Assembly (NCBI GenBank): GCA_030272585.1
Contig: BSYQ01000007.1
Coordinates: 2,608,001-2,672,000, forward strand
Source of the DNA: Bryopsis sp. KO-2023
Taxonomy: Eukaryota > Chlorophyta > Ulvophyceae > Bryopsidales > Bryopsidaceae
Length of the DNA stretch: 64,000 nt
Direction: 5' to 3'
In this document: piece by piece, positions 1 through 9,499 of the stretch
Layout: every line of letters begins with the position of its first letter
How positions within the stretch are numbered: the first letter of the stretch is position 1
The notes under the pieces: model-generated
The model's input: the letters and a program-made list of their open reading frames with translations, nothing else
Told to the model about the DNA's origin: nothing
Database searches by the model: none
Program-made: the position numbers and the translations under genes

Positions 1-3000
1 CCCCTGAGAAGGAAGGGATAACAAAGGACAGAGTACAGTCCTCCCCTTCTAAAGGATCAGTGGAGGTGCAGACACAGATACAGAGACTCAGGGAATCCAC
101 ATCTAAGCCCAGAGAGGTCCTCACAGCCTCAGGAGTATGGAAATCCACACAGGCAACAGGGGATTCACAAGGGGGTCATGGGATTCACAAGAAAGTCAGA
201 TTCTCACCACCAGCTGAGACACATTGTCCAACACCAAGCCAGGAAACAGTGGAAAACATGATGACAGGGAAATTGGGATCAGTAGGTCAAGGAGACCTGG
301 GATCTACCCTGCTATATGTGCCAGGAAAGTTGCAAAAACAAACAGTCAAATGTCTCATAGACAGTGGAGCCACAGGGGACTTCATGGATGTCCAAACAGC
401 CCAGGAAAATGCCTTGAAAATCATCAAGGATGCACATCTATCAGTGGAACTGGCAGATGGTTCCAGATTGCTACTCAAACAACAGGCACTGGTCAGGATA
501 AGGATGGGTCCTTGGGTGATAAAGAGGATCTTCTGGATGGTACCAAATCTGAAGCACAAGGTCATTTTGGGAAAGGCCTGGTTGGTTGATCACAATCCAC
601 ACATCAACTGGAGAAGTCATGTGATAACCATTTGCAGACCTAACAAAGCCCCAATTAAGTTGCAAGGATTCCATCCAAAGGTGGCAACAACCCAGGATCC
701 ACAGGAGATAAACTTACTCTCAGCCAGTGAGGCCAAGAAATGTCTGAAGAACAGGAATGGGGAAGCATATCTGGTGCTGGTCAGGAAAGCTCAGGATCCT
801 CAAGCATCTGGGGAAATCAATGCAGCTAAACAGATCAGGAATCCTGGTGAATCCATGGAAGTCAAGGGTACTGAGGATGGTACAGATGCAAATTTCAAAA
901 GCATGGTGGATGGACTGGATGATGAGCTACATGAGCTGAAGGATGTCCTTAATGCATACAAGGATGTCTTTCCTATGGATCTGCCAAATCATCTACCACC
1001 TCACAGACCCTGGGACATGAAGATCCCATTGAAAGATGGTACAAAACCAATCTTTGGCCCATTGTATAAACAATCCCCAAAAGAATTAGATGCTCTCAGA
1101 GAGCAATTGGATTATTTGCTGGAGAAAGGGATGATCAGACCAAGTCACAGCACATTTGGTGCACCTGTGCTCTTTGTCCCAAAACCTGGAGGGGCATTGA
1201 GATTCTGTGTAGACTACAGAGCTCTGAATAGGGCAACCAAGGTCACACAGTTTCCTATACCCAGAATGGATGAGATGCTGGACAGACTCAACCATGCAAG
1301 GTACTTCAGCAAAGTGGATCTAAGGGCAGGATTTTGGCAGTTGAGGATGGCTCCAGGGGAGGAAGGAAAGACTTCATTCAGAACAAAGTATGGACAGTTT
1401 GAATTTTTGGTGATGCCAATGGGCCTGAGTGGATCTCCTGGACATTTTATGTCCATGATGAATGAGATCCTGGCTCCATATATTGATAAATTTGTCCAAG
1501 TCTTTTTGGATGACATCCTGATATATTCATCCACTCCTGAAGAGCATGCCAGACACATGAAGCTGGTACTGGAGGCCCTCAGGAAACATCAACTATATGC
1601 CAAGTTGGTCAAGTCTGCAGTAGGGAAAAAAGAAGTGGATTTTCTGGGAACTTGGGTTACACATCAAGGAGTGCAGCCAATGGCTGACAAGCTGGATGCA
1701 ATCAAGCAGTGGCCCACACCATCCAATGTGCATGATGTCAGGAGTTTCCTGGGATTATGTTGTTTCTACAGAAGATTTGTAGCCAATTTCAGTGGCAAGG
1801 CTGCAGCATTGACCAACCTGACCAAAGGAAATCAACATTTCATATGGGGAGAAGAGGAGAAGCAGGCATTTGAGGATCTCAAAGATGCATTATGCTCTGC
1901 ACCTGTCCTGATACATCCTAGGGAAGATTGGCCCTGGATTGTGGCTACAGATGGCAGCCAATCAGGAGTGGGGGGAGTACTGATGCAGGAGGGACCAGAT
2001 GGACTACATCCAGTGGCCTTTGAATCCCATAAGCTCACTGATGCAGAGTTCAGGTACCCTATACATGAGATTGAATTATTGGGGATTGTCCACTGTCTCA
2101 AGAAGTGGAGGGCATATTTGGAAGGAAGGGAGTTTGTTCTGAGGACAGACAATCAGTCATTAGTTTGGCTGGATTCTCAACAGCATCTCAGCAGAAGACA
2201 AGCTAGATGGGTGGAGTTCCTAGCTCCTTTCAGGTTCCAAACTGTCCACATCCCAGGGAAGGATAATGTGGTGGCTGATGCACTCTCAAGATGTCCACAT
2301 CCAGTGGATCCAAGGGATTCTGGAAGTGGAGGGGGAGATTTGAAGGCATCTACACCAACTGGCACAACCAAAACTCTTGTACAGCATGATGGCAAGGTTC
2401 AGAGGTACCAAGGCTTGGGGGCCTGGGGGGAGAATCATCCACAGGATCTTGTGTTTGATGAACAACCAGGAGAGCCATTGGGTTCCAGATTGGTGAAGGT
2501 TACTGGATGCCAAACTGGAAAGCTGCCTGAGAGACTGAAAACAGATGTGATGCCAAGTGATGCAAGAGGAGGTACCAAATGGGGTACTGGAAAAGGATTG
2601 TCAAGATCTGATGAACAAATCAATGCACTGGAGAAGTCATCCATGGAACCTATGGCTCAAGGGAGTCCAAAGGAGGTTGCTGATGCTCAGATGAATGATG
2701 AACATTGCAAGGAAATCCTGAAGAGATTGGATTCTGACATCCAGACCCAAAGGGTGTTCAAGATGTCTACTGATGGAGTTCTACAGACTGTGGAAGGGAA
2801 GATTGTAGTGCCACAGAGTCTGAAAGCAATGGTGATGAAGGAAGGACATGATAGTCTGATTGGAGGACACAAAGGGAAGGAGAGAACACTAGCTGTATTG
2901 CAACAGCATTTCTGGTGGAAGAAGATGTCCCAGGAGGTAGCTCAATATTGCAGGAGTTGCCCAGTGTGCCAAAAGACTAAAGCATCAACACAGAAACTTG

Positions 3001-4169
3001 CAGGGGATTTGCAACCATTGCAGATTCCAACCAGAAGATGGAGCTCTGTGAGTCTGGACCTCATCACAGGATTACCCAAGACAGCCAGAGGGAAGGATGC
3101 CATTGTGGTATTTGTGGACAGGATGTCCAAGATGTCTCACTTCTGTGCCACCCAAGGAACTATTGGAGCAGTAGGAATGGCCAGGATGATATTTGATGAA
3201 GTCTGGAGACATCATGGGATGCCTGAGGATCTGGTATCTGATAGGGATGCCAGGTTCACATCTGAACTGTGGAAGGAGTTGATGAAGCTGGTGGGGACAA
3301 CATTGAAGATGTCATCTGCCAGACATCCTCAGTCAGATGGCCAAACAGAGAGGCTCAACAGGATTTTGGAAGAGAGCCTCAGAGCCTATGTGGATCACTC
3401 CCAAACAGACTGGGATTTGAAATTGAGTGCAGCTGAATTTGTGTACAACCAAGGGAAACAATCCAGCACTGGGTATAGCCCATTCTATTTGAATTCTGGA
3501 GAAGAACCTTTGGTGCCTGCAGCCTTATTGGGGAGGAAGAAGATTGAGACACCCATCAGAGGTGTGGATGAAATTTTGAATGATCTGAAGATGGATGTGG
3601 AGGTGGCCAAGACATGCATTGCTAGAGCTCAGAACAGACAGAAGCAGAGTGCAGACAAGCACAGGAGATCAGATGAGTTCAAGGTGGATGACATGGTCCT
3701 CCTGAGTACTAAAGACTTGAAGCTGGCTGGAGACAGATGCAAGAAGCTTGGACCCAAATATGTGGGACCATTCAGAGTGCTGAAGAGAGTGGGCCAAGTG
3801 GCCTATGAATTGGAAGTGCCCCAGCAGTGGAGTCTACATCCAGTGTTCCACATATCCAAGTTGAGAAGATACATCCAGGATGAACAGCATGGGGAAAGGG
3901 AACCCAACCCAGTTCCTCCTGAGATCATTGATGGAAACACAGAGTTCCATGTGGAGAGGATATTGGATCACAGGGAGATCAAGAGAGGCAGAGGCAGGGG
4001 GAGGACCTCAAGAGAGTTCCTCATCAGATGGCAGGGGTATGATAGAGGCCATGACAGTTGGGAGCCTATCAGGAATCTGGAAAACTGCCCAGAAATTGCA
4101 GCAGCATACTTCCAGCAAAACAATCTGGAGGCATCAATCCAGGAAAAGAAGATTTGGAAATGGAGTTGA
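1..4169 (+). CDS. Ty3/gypsy chromovirus Gag-Pol polyprotein, 5' end outside window
   Basis: The frame is already open at base 1 and closes with TGA at 4167-4169, so Gag lies mostly upstream and the true start is not visible. Counting from nt 60 as residue 1, the order is protease (LIDSGATGDF near 99-108), reverse transcriptase with FLDDIL near 482, RNase H (ATDGSQSG near 627), integrase with an HHCC zinc finger (about 929-972; CRSCPVC) and DDE core (SLDLI near 999, SDRDAR near 1061, QTERLNRILEE near 1107), then a chromodomain at about 1296-1350 (FLIRWQGYD, DSWEP). That order defines Ty3/gypsy, and the terminal chromodomain defines a chromovirus. The product would make and integrate the element's own cDNA. 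No stop or frameshift interrupts 1389 codons. Oddity: I find no CG dinucleotide in the whole frame, so every arginine codon is AGA or AGG. Confidence 0.95.
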   Translation, partial: PEKEGITKDRVQSSPSKGSVEVQTQIQRLRESTSKPREVLTASGVWKSTQATGDSQGGHGIHKKVRFSPPAETHCPTPSQETVENMMTGKLGSVGQGDLGSTLLYVPGKLQKQTVKCLIDSGATGDFMDVQTAQENALKIIKDAHLSVELADGSRLLLKQQALVRIRMGPWVIKRIFWMVPNLKHKVILGKAWLVDHNPHINWRSHVITICRPNKAPIKLQGFHPKVATTQDPQEINLLSASEAKKCLKNRNGEAYLVLVRKAQDPQASGEINAAKQIRNPGESMEVKGTEDGTDANFKSMVDGLDDELHELKDVLNAYKDVFPMDLPNHLPPHRPWDMKIPLKDGTKPIFGPLYKQSPKELDALREQLDYLLEKGMIRPSHSTFGAPVLFVPKPGGALRFCVDYRALNRATKVTQFPIPRMDEMLDRLNHARYFSKVDLRAGFWQLRMAPGEEGKTSFRTKYGQFEFLVMPMGLSGSPGHFMSMMNEILAPYIDKFVQVFLDDILIYSSTPEEHARHMKLVLEALRKHQLYAKLVKSAVGKKEVDFLGTWVTHQGVQPMADKLDAIKQWPTPSNVHDVRSFLGLCCFYRRFVANFSGKAAALTNLTKGNQHFIWGEEEKQAFEDLKDALCSAPVLIHPREDWPWIVATDGSQSGVGGVLMQEGPDGLHPVAFESHKLTDAEFRYPIHEIELLGIVHCLKKWRAYLEGREFVLRTDNQSLVWLDSQQHLSRRQARWVEFLAPFRFQTVHIPGKDNVVADALSRCPHPVDPRDSGSGGGDLKASTPTGTTKTLVQHDGKVQRYQGLGAWGENHPQDLVFDEQPGEPLGSRLVKVTGCQTGKLPERLKTDVMPSDARGGTKWGTGKGLSRSDEQINALEKSSMEPMAQGSPKEVADAQMNDEHCKEILKRLDSDIQTQRVFKMSTDGVLQTVEGKIVVPQSLKAMVMKEGHDSLIGGHKGKERTLAVLQQHFWWKKMSQEVAQYCRSCPVCQKTKASTQKLAGDLQPLQIPTRRWSSVSLDLITGLPKTARGKDAIVVFVDRMSKMSHFCATQGTIGAVGMARMIFDEVWRHHGMPEDLVSDRDARFTSELWKELMKLVGTTLKMSSARHPQSDGQTERLNRILEESLRAYVDHSQTDWDLKLSAAEFVYNQGKQSSTGYSPFYLNSGEEPLVPAALLGRKKIETPIRGVDEILNDLKMDVEVAKTCIARAQNRQKQSADKHRRSDEFKVDDMVLLSTKDLKLAGDRCKKLGPKYVGPFRVLKRVGQVAYELEVPQQWSLHPVFHISKLRRYIQDEQHGEREPNPVPPEIIDGNTEFHVERILDHREIKRGRGRGRTSREFLIRWQGYDRGHDSWEPIRNLENCPEIAAAYFQQNNLEASIQEKKIWKWS

Positions 4170-4254
4170 TTGAGATTGATGTCTACAGTGAGTATAAATG
4201 AGAGATATCCCTGAAGAGACAAGGGAATGAGAAAAGAATTTTAGTCTATGACTG

Positions 4255-4275
4255 ATGGGGGTTCAGGGGAGATGG
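4255..4275 (+). promoter_or_regulatory. Candidate polypurine tract of the chromovirus
   Basis: A purine-rich stretch (ATGGGGGTTCAGGGGAGATGG) lies directly before a TGTTAG start that could open the 3' LTR. Plus-strand cDNA priming tracts sit at this place in LTR elements. This is inferred from position and composition. Confidence 0.45.
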
Positions 4276-4519
4276 TGTTAGTGCTGAGACCAGGTCAGCT
4301 ATTTTCTTTTCTACTGTCTTTGGGATGGTCTTTCAGATGGGGTGTTCCTTTTTGCTTTCTGGAGAGTCTTTGGGGATTTTCTTTTGCTTTGAGGGGTGTT
4401 CTATTTCTTTGCTGGTTTTTCTATGTGCTTATGGTGACCTTAGGACTGGGGGTCCAGCTTCCCAAGGTCAGGGGGAGTCTTGTGACAGTTTTCTTTGTGG
4501 TAGTGGAAGTGGGGGAACA
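4276..4519 (+). repeat. Candidate 3' LTR of the chromovirus, 244 bp
   Basis: The stretch begins TGTTAGTG and ends GGGGAACA, giving the usual TG..CA ends, and follows a polypurine tract. Its length is close to the 267- and 275-bp LTRs of two other elements in this window. It has no CpG, like the upstream coding region, and CpGs reappear about 8 bases past its proposed end. The matching 5' LTR is outside the window, so the call cannot be proven here. Confidence 0.5.
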
Positions 4520-4612
4520 GTGGGGTTCGAACTCGTGATCTCCGGATCGCGAGTCTTTCTATTTTTCGTCCTAACCGCTCGGCTGAGTGGTAGTTGGTGA
4601 CGGTTAGTTGGG
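4520..4612 (-). tRNA. tRNA-like sequence, degenerate or interrupted at its 3' end
   Basis: On the minus strand, CAGCCGAGCGGTTAGGA resembles a tRNA D-arm and Pol III box A. GAGTTCGAACCCC, about 45 bases further on, resembles the T-loop and box B. The T-stem pairs poorly and the acceptor 3' side ends at the proposed chromovirus border at 4519/4520. It could be a tRNA pseudogene or the head of a tRNA-derived SINE. No anticodon is assigned because the anticodon stem does not fold cleanly. Confidence 0.4.
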
Positions 4613-4663
4613 TGACTGACCGATCATAGTGGGACAATTGTGTGAATGTGTGAAAGAGTGAGA

Positions 4664-4740
4664 GGTGGTTCCGGGGAGGATTCGAACCTCCGCCGTAACC
4701 GTAACTGGACTTTGACCGGTCCGCACTACAAGAGTAGTGT
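4664..4740 (-). tRNA. Second tRNA-like sequence with a perfect T-arm
   Basis: On the minus strand a five-base stem GGAGG, loop TTCGAAT and stem CCTCC form a canonical T-arm, followed by CCGGAACCA. The 5' part has no convincing cloverleaf and box A is weak. Either it is a pseudogene or a SINE fragment, or it is an unusual tRNA whose 5' half I cannot fold by eye. Confidence 0.35.
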
Positions 4741-5070
4741 GGTGGTGGACTCGGTGTTCTTTGTAAAGTTCCTTTGTCTTATACCACTCCCGTGTCTTAC
4801 AAGAGGTCTCCCCGTTTTTGTTTTTTTTTGTTTTTTTTTCCTTTTTCCATTTTTTTTTTCTTTTTTCCTGTTCCTCAAATATGAAACTTAAATAAAGTGT
4901 TTATATTTAAGTTTTTGTGAGGATCCAAAATGCATATGCCTGCAAACACCCCGAAAAAGATTCATTTTTCTTTTTTTTTTCCCACCCTTTTTGCCCTAAA
5001 TAATAACACGATTCCCGTCTCTTTTCTGTGATATGCCGAGTCCCCCTTATACAGAAAGTGAATATCCCCT

Positions 5071-5109
<39 letters not shown>

Positions 5110-5284
5110 ACTCACTCTTTTTTTCTTTTTTTCCCCCTCCTCTCGATGAGCGATTCTTTTCCCCTACCCAAATGATCAATCCTCTATCGAAATAAAAAAA
5201 GAGGGGAAAAAAGAAGAAAAATAACAATGACGCTGGGTGGGATTTCTCTTTTCTCTCTCTCTCTCTCTCTATTTAATATTTCCT
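4741..5284. other. Non-coding gap with pyrimidine tracts and CT microsatellite
   Basis: Long T runs at about 4815-4870 are followed by CT dinucleotide runs near 5075-5105 and 5255-5272. No coding exon or RNA gene is visible. It forms the 3' flank of the kinesin gene on the minus strand. Confidence 0.7.
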
Positions 5285-7427
5285 TTAAGAAATCATACTT
5301 TTAATTTGCTCAATTTGTTGAACAAACTTTGATCTTCTGTTGGTGGTTAATTGATGCTTTTTTTTCCTCATTTGATCACGACTCCTACTCATATCGGCTT
5401 CAAGATCAATAAAATCTATTGATCTACGTTTGGCGACTTGTGCTAACAATAGTGATAAGAATTGTTTGGTTTCACTTTCCGCCCACCGACCTTTTAGTTG
5501 GACCTTGCCTTCGAAGGCTTCGGTCTGTGTCTCGGCATCTTTCAATTGGACCTTCAATTTTTTTGTAGGTGGGGTTGGGCTGGTTGCCGTTTGTCTTATT
5601 TCATTACGATGACATGCAACCCGCGTTGGCCTGAAATTCAACAAGCTTTGCTACCGGGCCAGACCGCATTCGACCGCCCCGATATTGCCGTGCGGATCTT
5701 TCGTCCGTGCCTATCTCCTTAGCTTTCGCATCGAAGATCCTTAGCTTTCTTTTGACATTTGGGAACCGGATCTGTGACAAAATTAGAAAGAAATAAACAG
5801 AATTAGACAAATTAGAAAGAAAAAAACAGAATTTTTTGATTTTTTTGTGCTTTTTTTTATTCTTACACTTTTCGCGTCGAACGCGAACTGAAGGGTGCTC
5901 CGGGTTTCCTCCCTATGAATTGACGTTATCGTGCAAATTAACACGATGTTCGTCTTGTTTCCGTTTCCGTTTCCACAAAGCGATGGCTGGAGGAACCTTG
6001 TGAGCTTGCTATCCCTAAAATTCACGTGAGGGGCCTGTTCGTCGCCGAGCTTGGAAATCACCGTGCGTAACGTCAGAAGAGATTTATTTATGGAACTGCC
6101 CTCCTGCTTTTGGCCCTTTGATACGGCGGCCTGCACAGAATGGCAAACATAAAAAAAGAAATTTAGTTCAATTTTTCAGTTCGGTTTTAAGCAGCCCCCC
6201 ACAAAAACATACACACATATATATATATATTCCACACTTCTGGAAAAAAAAGCACACTCCTAGAAGAAGAAAAAAACACATATATATATACTTCTTCTCC
6301 CTTCCAACCCCCCCCCCCTTTTTTTTTCCAAAAGCACTCCAGAAAAGAAACAAACAAGTTACGAAAAACCCTGCAACTAACTCCTCTCGGCCAAAAAAAA
6401 AGCATGGTTGTTTCCACAATAGCACATTCCACAAGATTTCAGTTTTTTTTTTTTTTTGGGGGGGGGGGGATCGCTCCACCTCTCCGCTCTCCGACCCTGA
6501 CAACTCAATCAGGTGCAAGTAGGAACAGCTGTCGTTTGCCTTTTCTTCATTTGTGATGTCAACACGTTCAATCGACAAGCGACATATGGTATGGGCTCTG
6601 CTACTACACGCGTTCGACTTCGTCCGGCTGACAGTTTTTTCACGTTCACCGAAACCAATAACGCGCAAAGCGTCCTTTGCTGAATTCACCTCTATTGCTG
6701 TCAACTTGGGTATTTTCACACAATCCACACCATTCATGATGTGAAGATTGTTTTGCACTGGGCACAACAGGTCCTTCAAACACTACACCAGCAAAAAGAA
6801 AAAACAAGAACGATTATTTCTTCCAATAAAACTTTAAAAAAAAAAAAATTAAGAAAAAGTTTTCCCCACCTCATTATAAAGTTCCATCATAGATAGTGTT
6901 AGACGAAACTTTTTGGTTGACAGGGTCTGCGCTTCGTTGAAAACCTCATGAATGGACGGTGACACGATCCCAGGATCCTCTTTAACGCCCACCATCGTGT
7001 AGGTCTTTCCGCTGTTTGTGGCGCCGTACGTCATGATGGTGGCGCTCTTTCCGTTCATGGCCCCCTTGACCGCATCGGCAGCCAACGAAGTGTAAACCTC
7101 TCGATTGTCTGCGGTGTCCCGAAACACACGGTCGAATCTGTGGCACATGGGATAGAAAGTTAACACCTCGGGGTTTTTGGTTGAGGTAGACCATAACCCC
7201 CCGGTGTTGGAGTCATCCACGCTCCACACCCTGTCTCTCGACTTTTCGACGTCACTGTGTAGAAGGAAAAACAAAAAAAGTTATCCAAACCAAACGTCAC
7301 AATAAACGGGGACTCGAAAGCGGGCAGCGTGTTTCGTGCGAGTGACGCCGTACCTGACGGGGCGAAGCCGCACGGCGACGACGGGAGGCTCGTTTTTTTG
7401 GCCCATGGCGGACGTTCCGTGTTCCAT
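5285..7427 (-). CDS. Kinesin motor-domain protein (kinesin-7/CENP-E-like), multi-exon
   Basis: Coding exons read 7354-7427, 6870-7254, 6480-6782 and 5867-6130, joining in phase (AG+T, then phase 0 throughout). They give a compact motor domain: first strand VVAVRLRPV, P-loop GATNSGKT, switch I NACSSRAH, switch II ELSGSE, helix SSINKSLLTL and the neck-side stretch STLQFAFDAK. Kinesins hydrolyse ATP to move along microtubules. The ELYNE and long NREVY segments suggest kinesin-7. Two points differ from the family norm: switch II reads IELSGSES instead of the usual VDLAGSER, and the P-loop has ATN for QTG. The C-terminal part is unresolved. An acceptor at 5771 gives a frame that stops near 5604, while another open frame (5285-5650, basic, ending at a TGA) looks like the real tail. 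ATG 7427 is used; ATG 7406 is possible. Confidence 0.85.
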
Positions 7428-7641
7428 ATTCTGTATTCCGTATTTTAGACTCCTTGCGAGGCAGCAAAAAAACAATGTCGGCTGGTCTGAACCAAACCGT
7501 GGTTTCTTTTAAAGGAAGAAGTCCCCAGCACGCACTTTTCAAAAAAACGTTGTGCCTTGGAGGTGACGCTGACCGGGACCGGGTCCTGGTTTCAAGCATA
7601 TACACTAGGTTTCCAAGTCATGCGGGGTCGTGTCAGAGAAC

Positions 7642-8472
7642 ATGTCGACAAGGCGAAAGCTGCCTCCTTCGGCGCGACGAAAAGGAACGCAGCAAACGAA
7701 ACGGTTGGCGAAGAAGTGTTGGGCTAGTGACGCTGCACAGATTGAGGTACGACGCTCCCTGCGCGTTTGCATCACGAACTGTGTCGACAGGCCTCCATGG
7801 ACCTTTGCGTTCTTTGGACTCGAAAAACTCGCAACGAGTGGCGAGACGCTCCCTGCAGTTTGCATCACGAAGTGTGTCGAAAGGCCTCCACGGACCTGTG
7901 CGTTTTTCGGACTCGAAAAACTCGCAACGAGTGGTGAGTGGGACTGGTTTTGCGTGGATTGTTGCGCGGTGGCCGCTGTCAGTATGACGAGTCTGCAGCA
8001 GGGCTGTGTTGAGCTTTGAAAGGTGTATTTTACACACAAACCCCTTACCACTTCTTCAATACAGGTCAAGGTTAATCATGACAGGGTTGGTGCCACTAAA
8101 CCACCACTTGCTCAGCAGGTGCTGCACTGGGGGTCCCTTGGCAGTGCTGCATGGTTGGGGTGTGGATCCACAGCATGGTCGAGCTCTATTCACATCTGTC
8201 CAGTCCCCCACTTGAAGAAACTCAAACAAAAACATATCCTTTTTCCAATCAGGCTGCAATAGAGCCCTGTATGGAGAAAGCTTATGGGTGGTGGATGGTG
8301 CCACCTGTGGCAGAGGCACAACAGTATTTCCCAGGCACACACCATCTTCTGGCGGCTAGATGTCATCACCATTGAGGTTGAAACAGCAAGAGATTCTGGT
8401 AATGCGAGTTTGGAAATTAAGTCTGGGTCATTGAGTGACTCGCTTCTCTTGGTTGCCCTCGAAAAGCAGTAA
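7642..8472 (+). CDS. Tentative three-exon gene, small basic protein of unknown function
   Basis: Three stretches join in phase 0: 7642-7746 (MSTRRKLPPSARRKG.., donor GAG|GTACGA), 8065-8118 (acceptor TACAG, VKVNHDRVGATKPPLAQQ, donor CAG|GTGCTG) and 8335-8472 (acceptor CCCAG, AHTIFWRLDVITIEVE.., stop TAA). The sum is 99 codons, a 98-residue protein with a very basic N terminus and a more hydrophobic, strand-like C terminus. I do not recognise the family. It would be divergently transcribed from the kinesin gene with about 215 bp between starts. The last exon could instead begin at 8255 in another frame ending at 8375, so the model is tentative. Confidence 0.35.
7751..7936. repeat. Two-copy tandem duplication, about 93 bp
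   Basis: GACGCTCCCTGC starts at 7751 and again at 7845. The two copies stay closely similar through CGAAAAACTCGCAACGAGTGG, with scattered substitutions and a one-base length difference. The copies lie just after the donor at 7746, inside the first intron of the tentative small gene. Open frames on both strands here are a by-product of the duplication. Confidence 0.85.
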
Positions 8473-9424
8473 TTTCGGAGGACGTTTTTCACTTCATTGT
8501 GTCTTCGGCAGGTATACATATAGGTAAAGGTTTCTGAGACCTGAACTGGAAAGCAATGGCAATATTTAAGGATTGTATTTCCTGTGTGGAACATTGCGCC
8601 TTGAGGTCATTCAATTTTTTATCTCTGAGGGTGCATCTTTGTGTTCTTTTAAGAGAAAAGAAAATCTGTTGTTAATTTTTGTGTTGTGCTCTTCTTTCAG
8701 ATGTTCATCAATCCTTTTTCCATGTATGAAAATTAATTAATCAGACTAGTGTCTGATTTCGCCTGATGAAGGATACAGAGGAGCTTGCCTTGAAAAATGG
8801 TGACAATCCCTGAAGGACACGAACAGCAGAGGCAACCAGAGTCAAGAATTGGTGGTAAGACAACCAACGCCTTTTGATGCTACGTTCTCTATAATTTTTC
8901 CATTGTCTTGTATTGGGTTTATTTCTGACTGGTTTCAGTGGGGGACTGATTGCTCACATCTGTTGGCAATGTCTGGTTCGAATCCAGCTCAACCATATTA
9001 CTCTGAATGTTGCGCATCACGATCTGAAGGCCTTTTTTTTCTGCCTTAGTGGGGGAATATGTCAATGTTGGTGCTCTCCAAGATTTCGCACATACTTTAC
9101 AGACCCCACATCACCCGAATCCCATCCAACAAAAATTTTGCCTACAGTAATAATAATAGGCCTGTTTTGCCTAAATATTCAGAAAATGCCTCGAACAAAA
9201 AGTTAGTGCCTCAGCAGTTGAACCCCCCATTCATGTCATCATCCATTGTAAGTGCAATATATACGTATGAGGGTCTGAAGATCTTGTTTGGATAAAGCAA
9301 AGAAAAACAACATTTCTTTTTCCGAAAAATAAGTATACTGAAAGAAGCAAAACAATTAAAAAAAGTTGAAAAAAAGCCAATTGGGAAAACAATTATCGGA
9401 CGTAAATCTCGTTATTCTCCTCAC
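8473..9424. other. Mostly featureless intergenic sequence
   Basis: No exon could be supported. A box-B-like GGTTCGAATCC at about 8980, with a weak box-A-like stretch about 45 bases upstream, hints at an old tRNA-derived SINE but is too weak to call. Confidence 0.5.
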
Positions 9425-9499
9425 CTTTGCCTGAAACATGAAGTTTGGTGGAACGTTGATCACAGTGTACTTGGGATCATCTTGGTATATCTCGAACTC
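9425..9499 (-). CDS. Orphan internal exon, 25 codons
   Basis: On the minus strand GGTGCAG precedes and GTGAGG follows 25 open codons reading EFEIYQDDPKYTVINVPPNF and five more residues. The residue mix and good splice sites argue for a real exon in phase 0. I could not find neighbouring exons on this strand and do not recognise the protein. It may belong to a gene with long introns or be a stranded gene relic. Confidence 0.5.

Noticed and set aside
1..4169. CpG loss by methylation decay of a dead copy
   Set aside because: A dead copy would carry TGA/TAA stops; the frame is uninterrupted.
7605..8069. Overlapping open frames on both strands with repeated peptides
   Set aside because: Repetition comes from the 93-bp DNA duplication; no splice support and no family resemblance.
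8920..9000. tRNA-derived SINE head (box A/B-like) on the plus strand
   Set aside because: Box B fits, but box A needs an inserted base and no tail or duplication was found.
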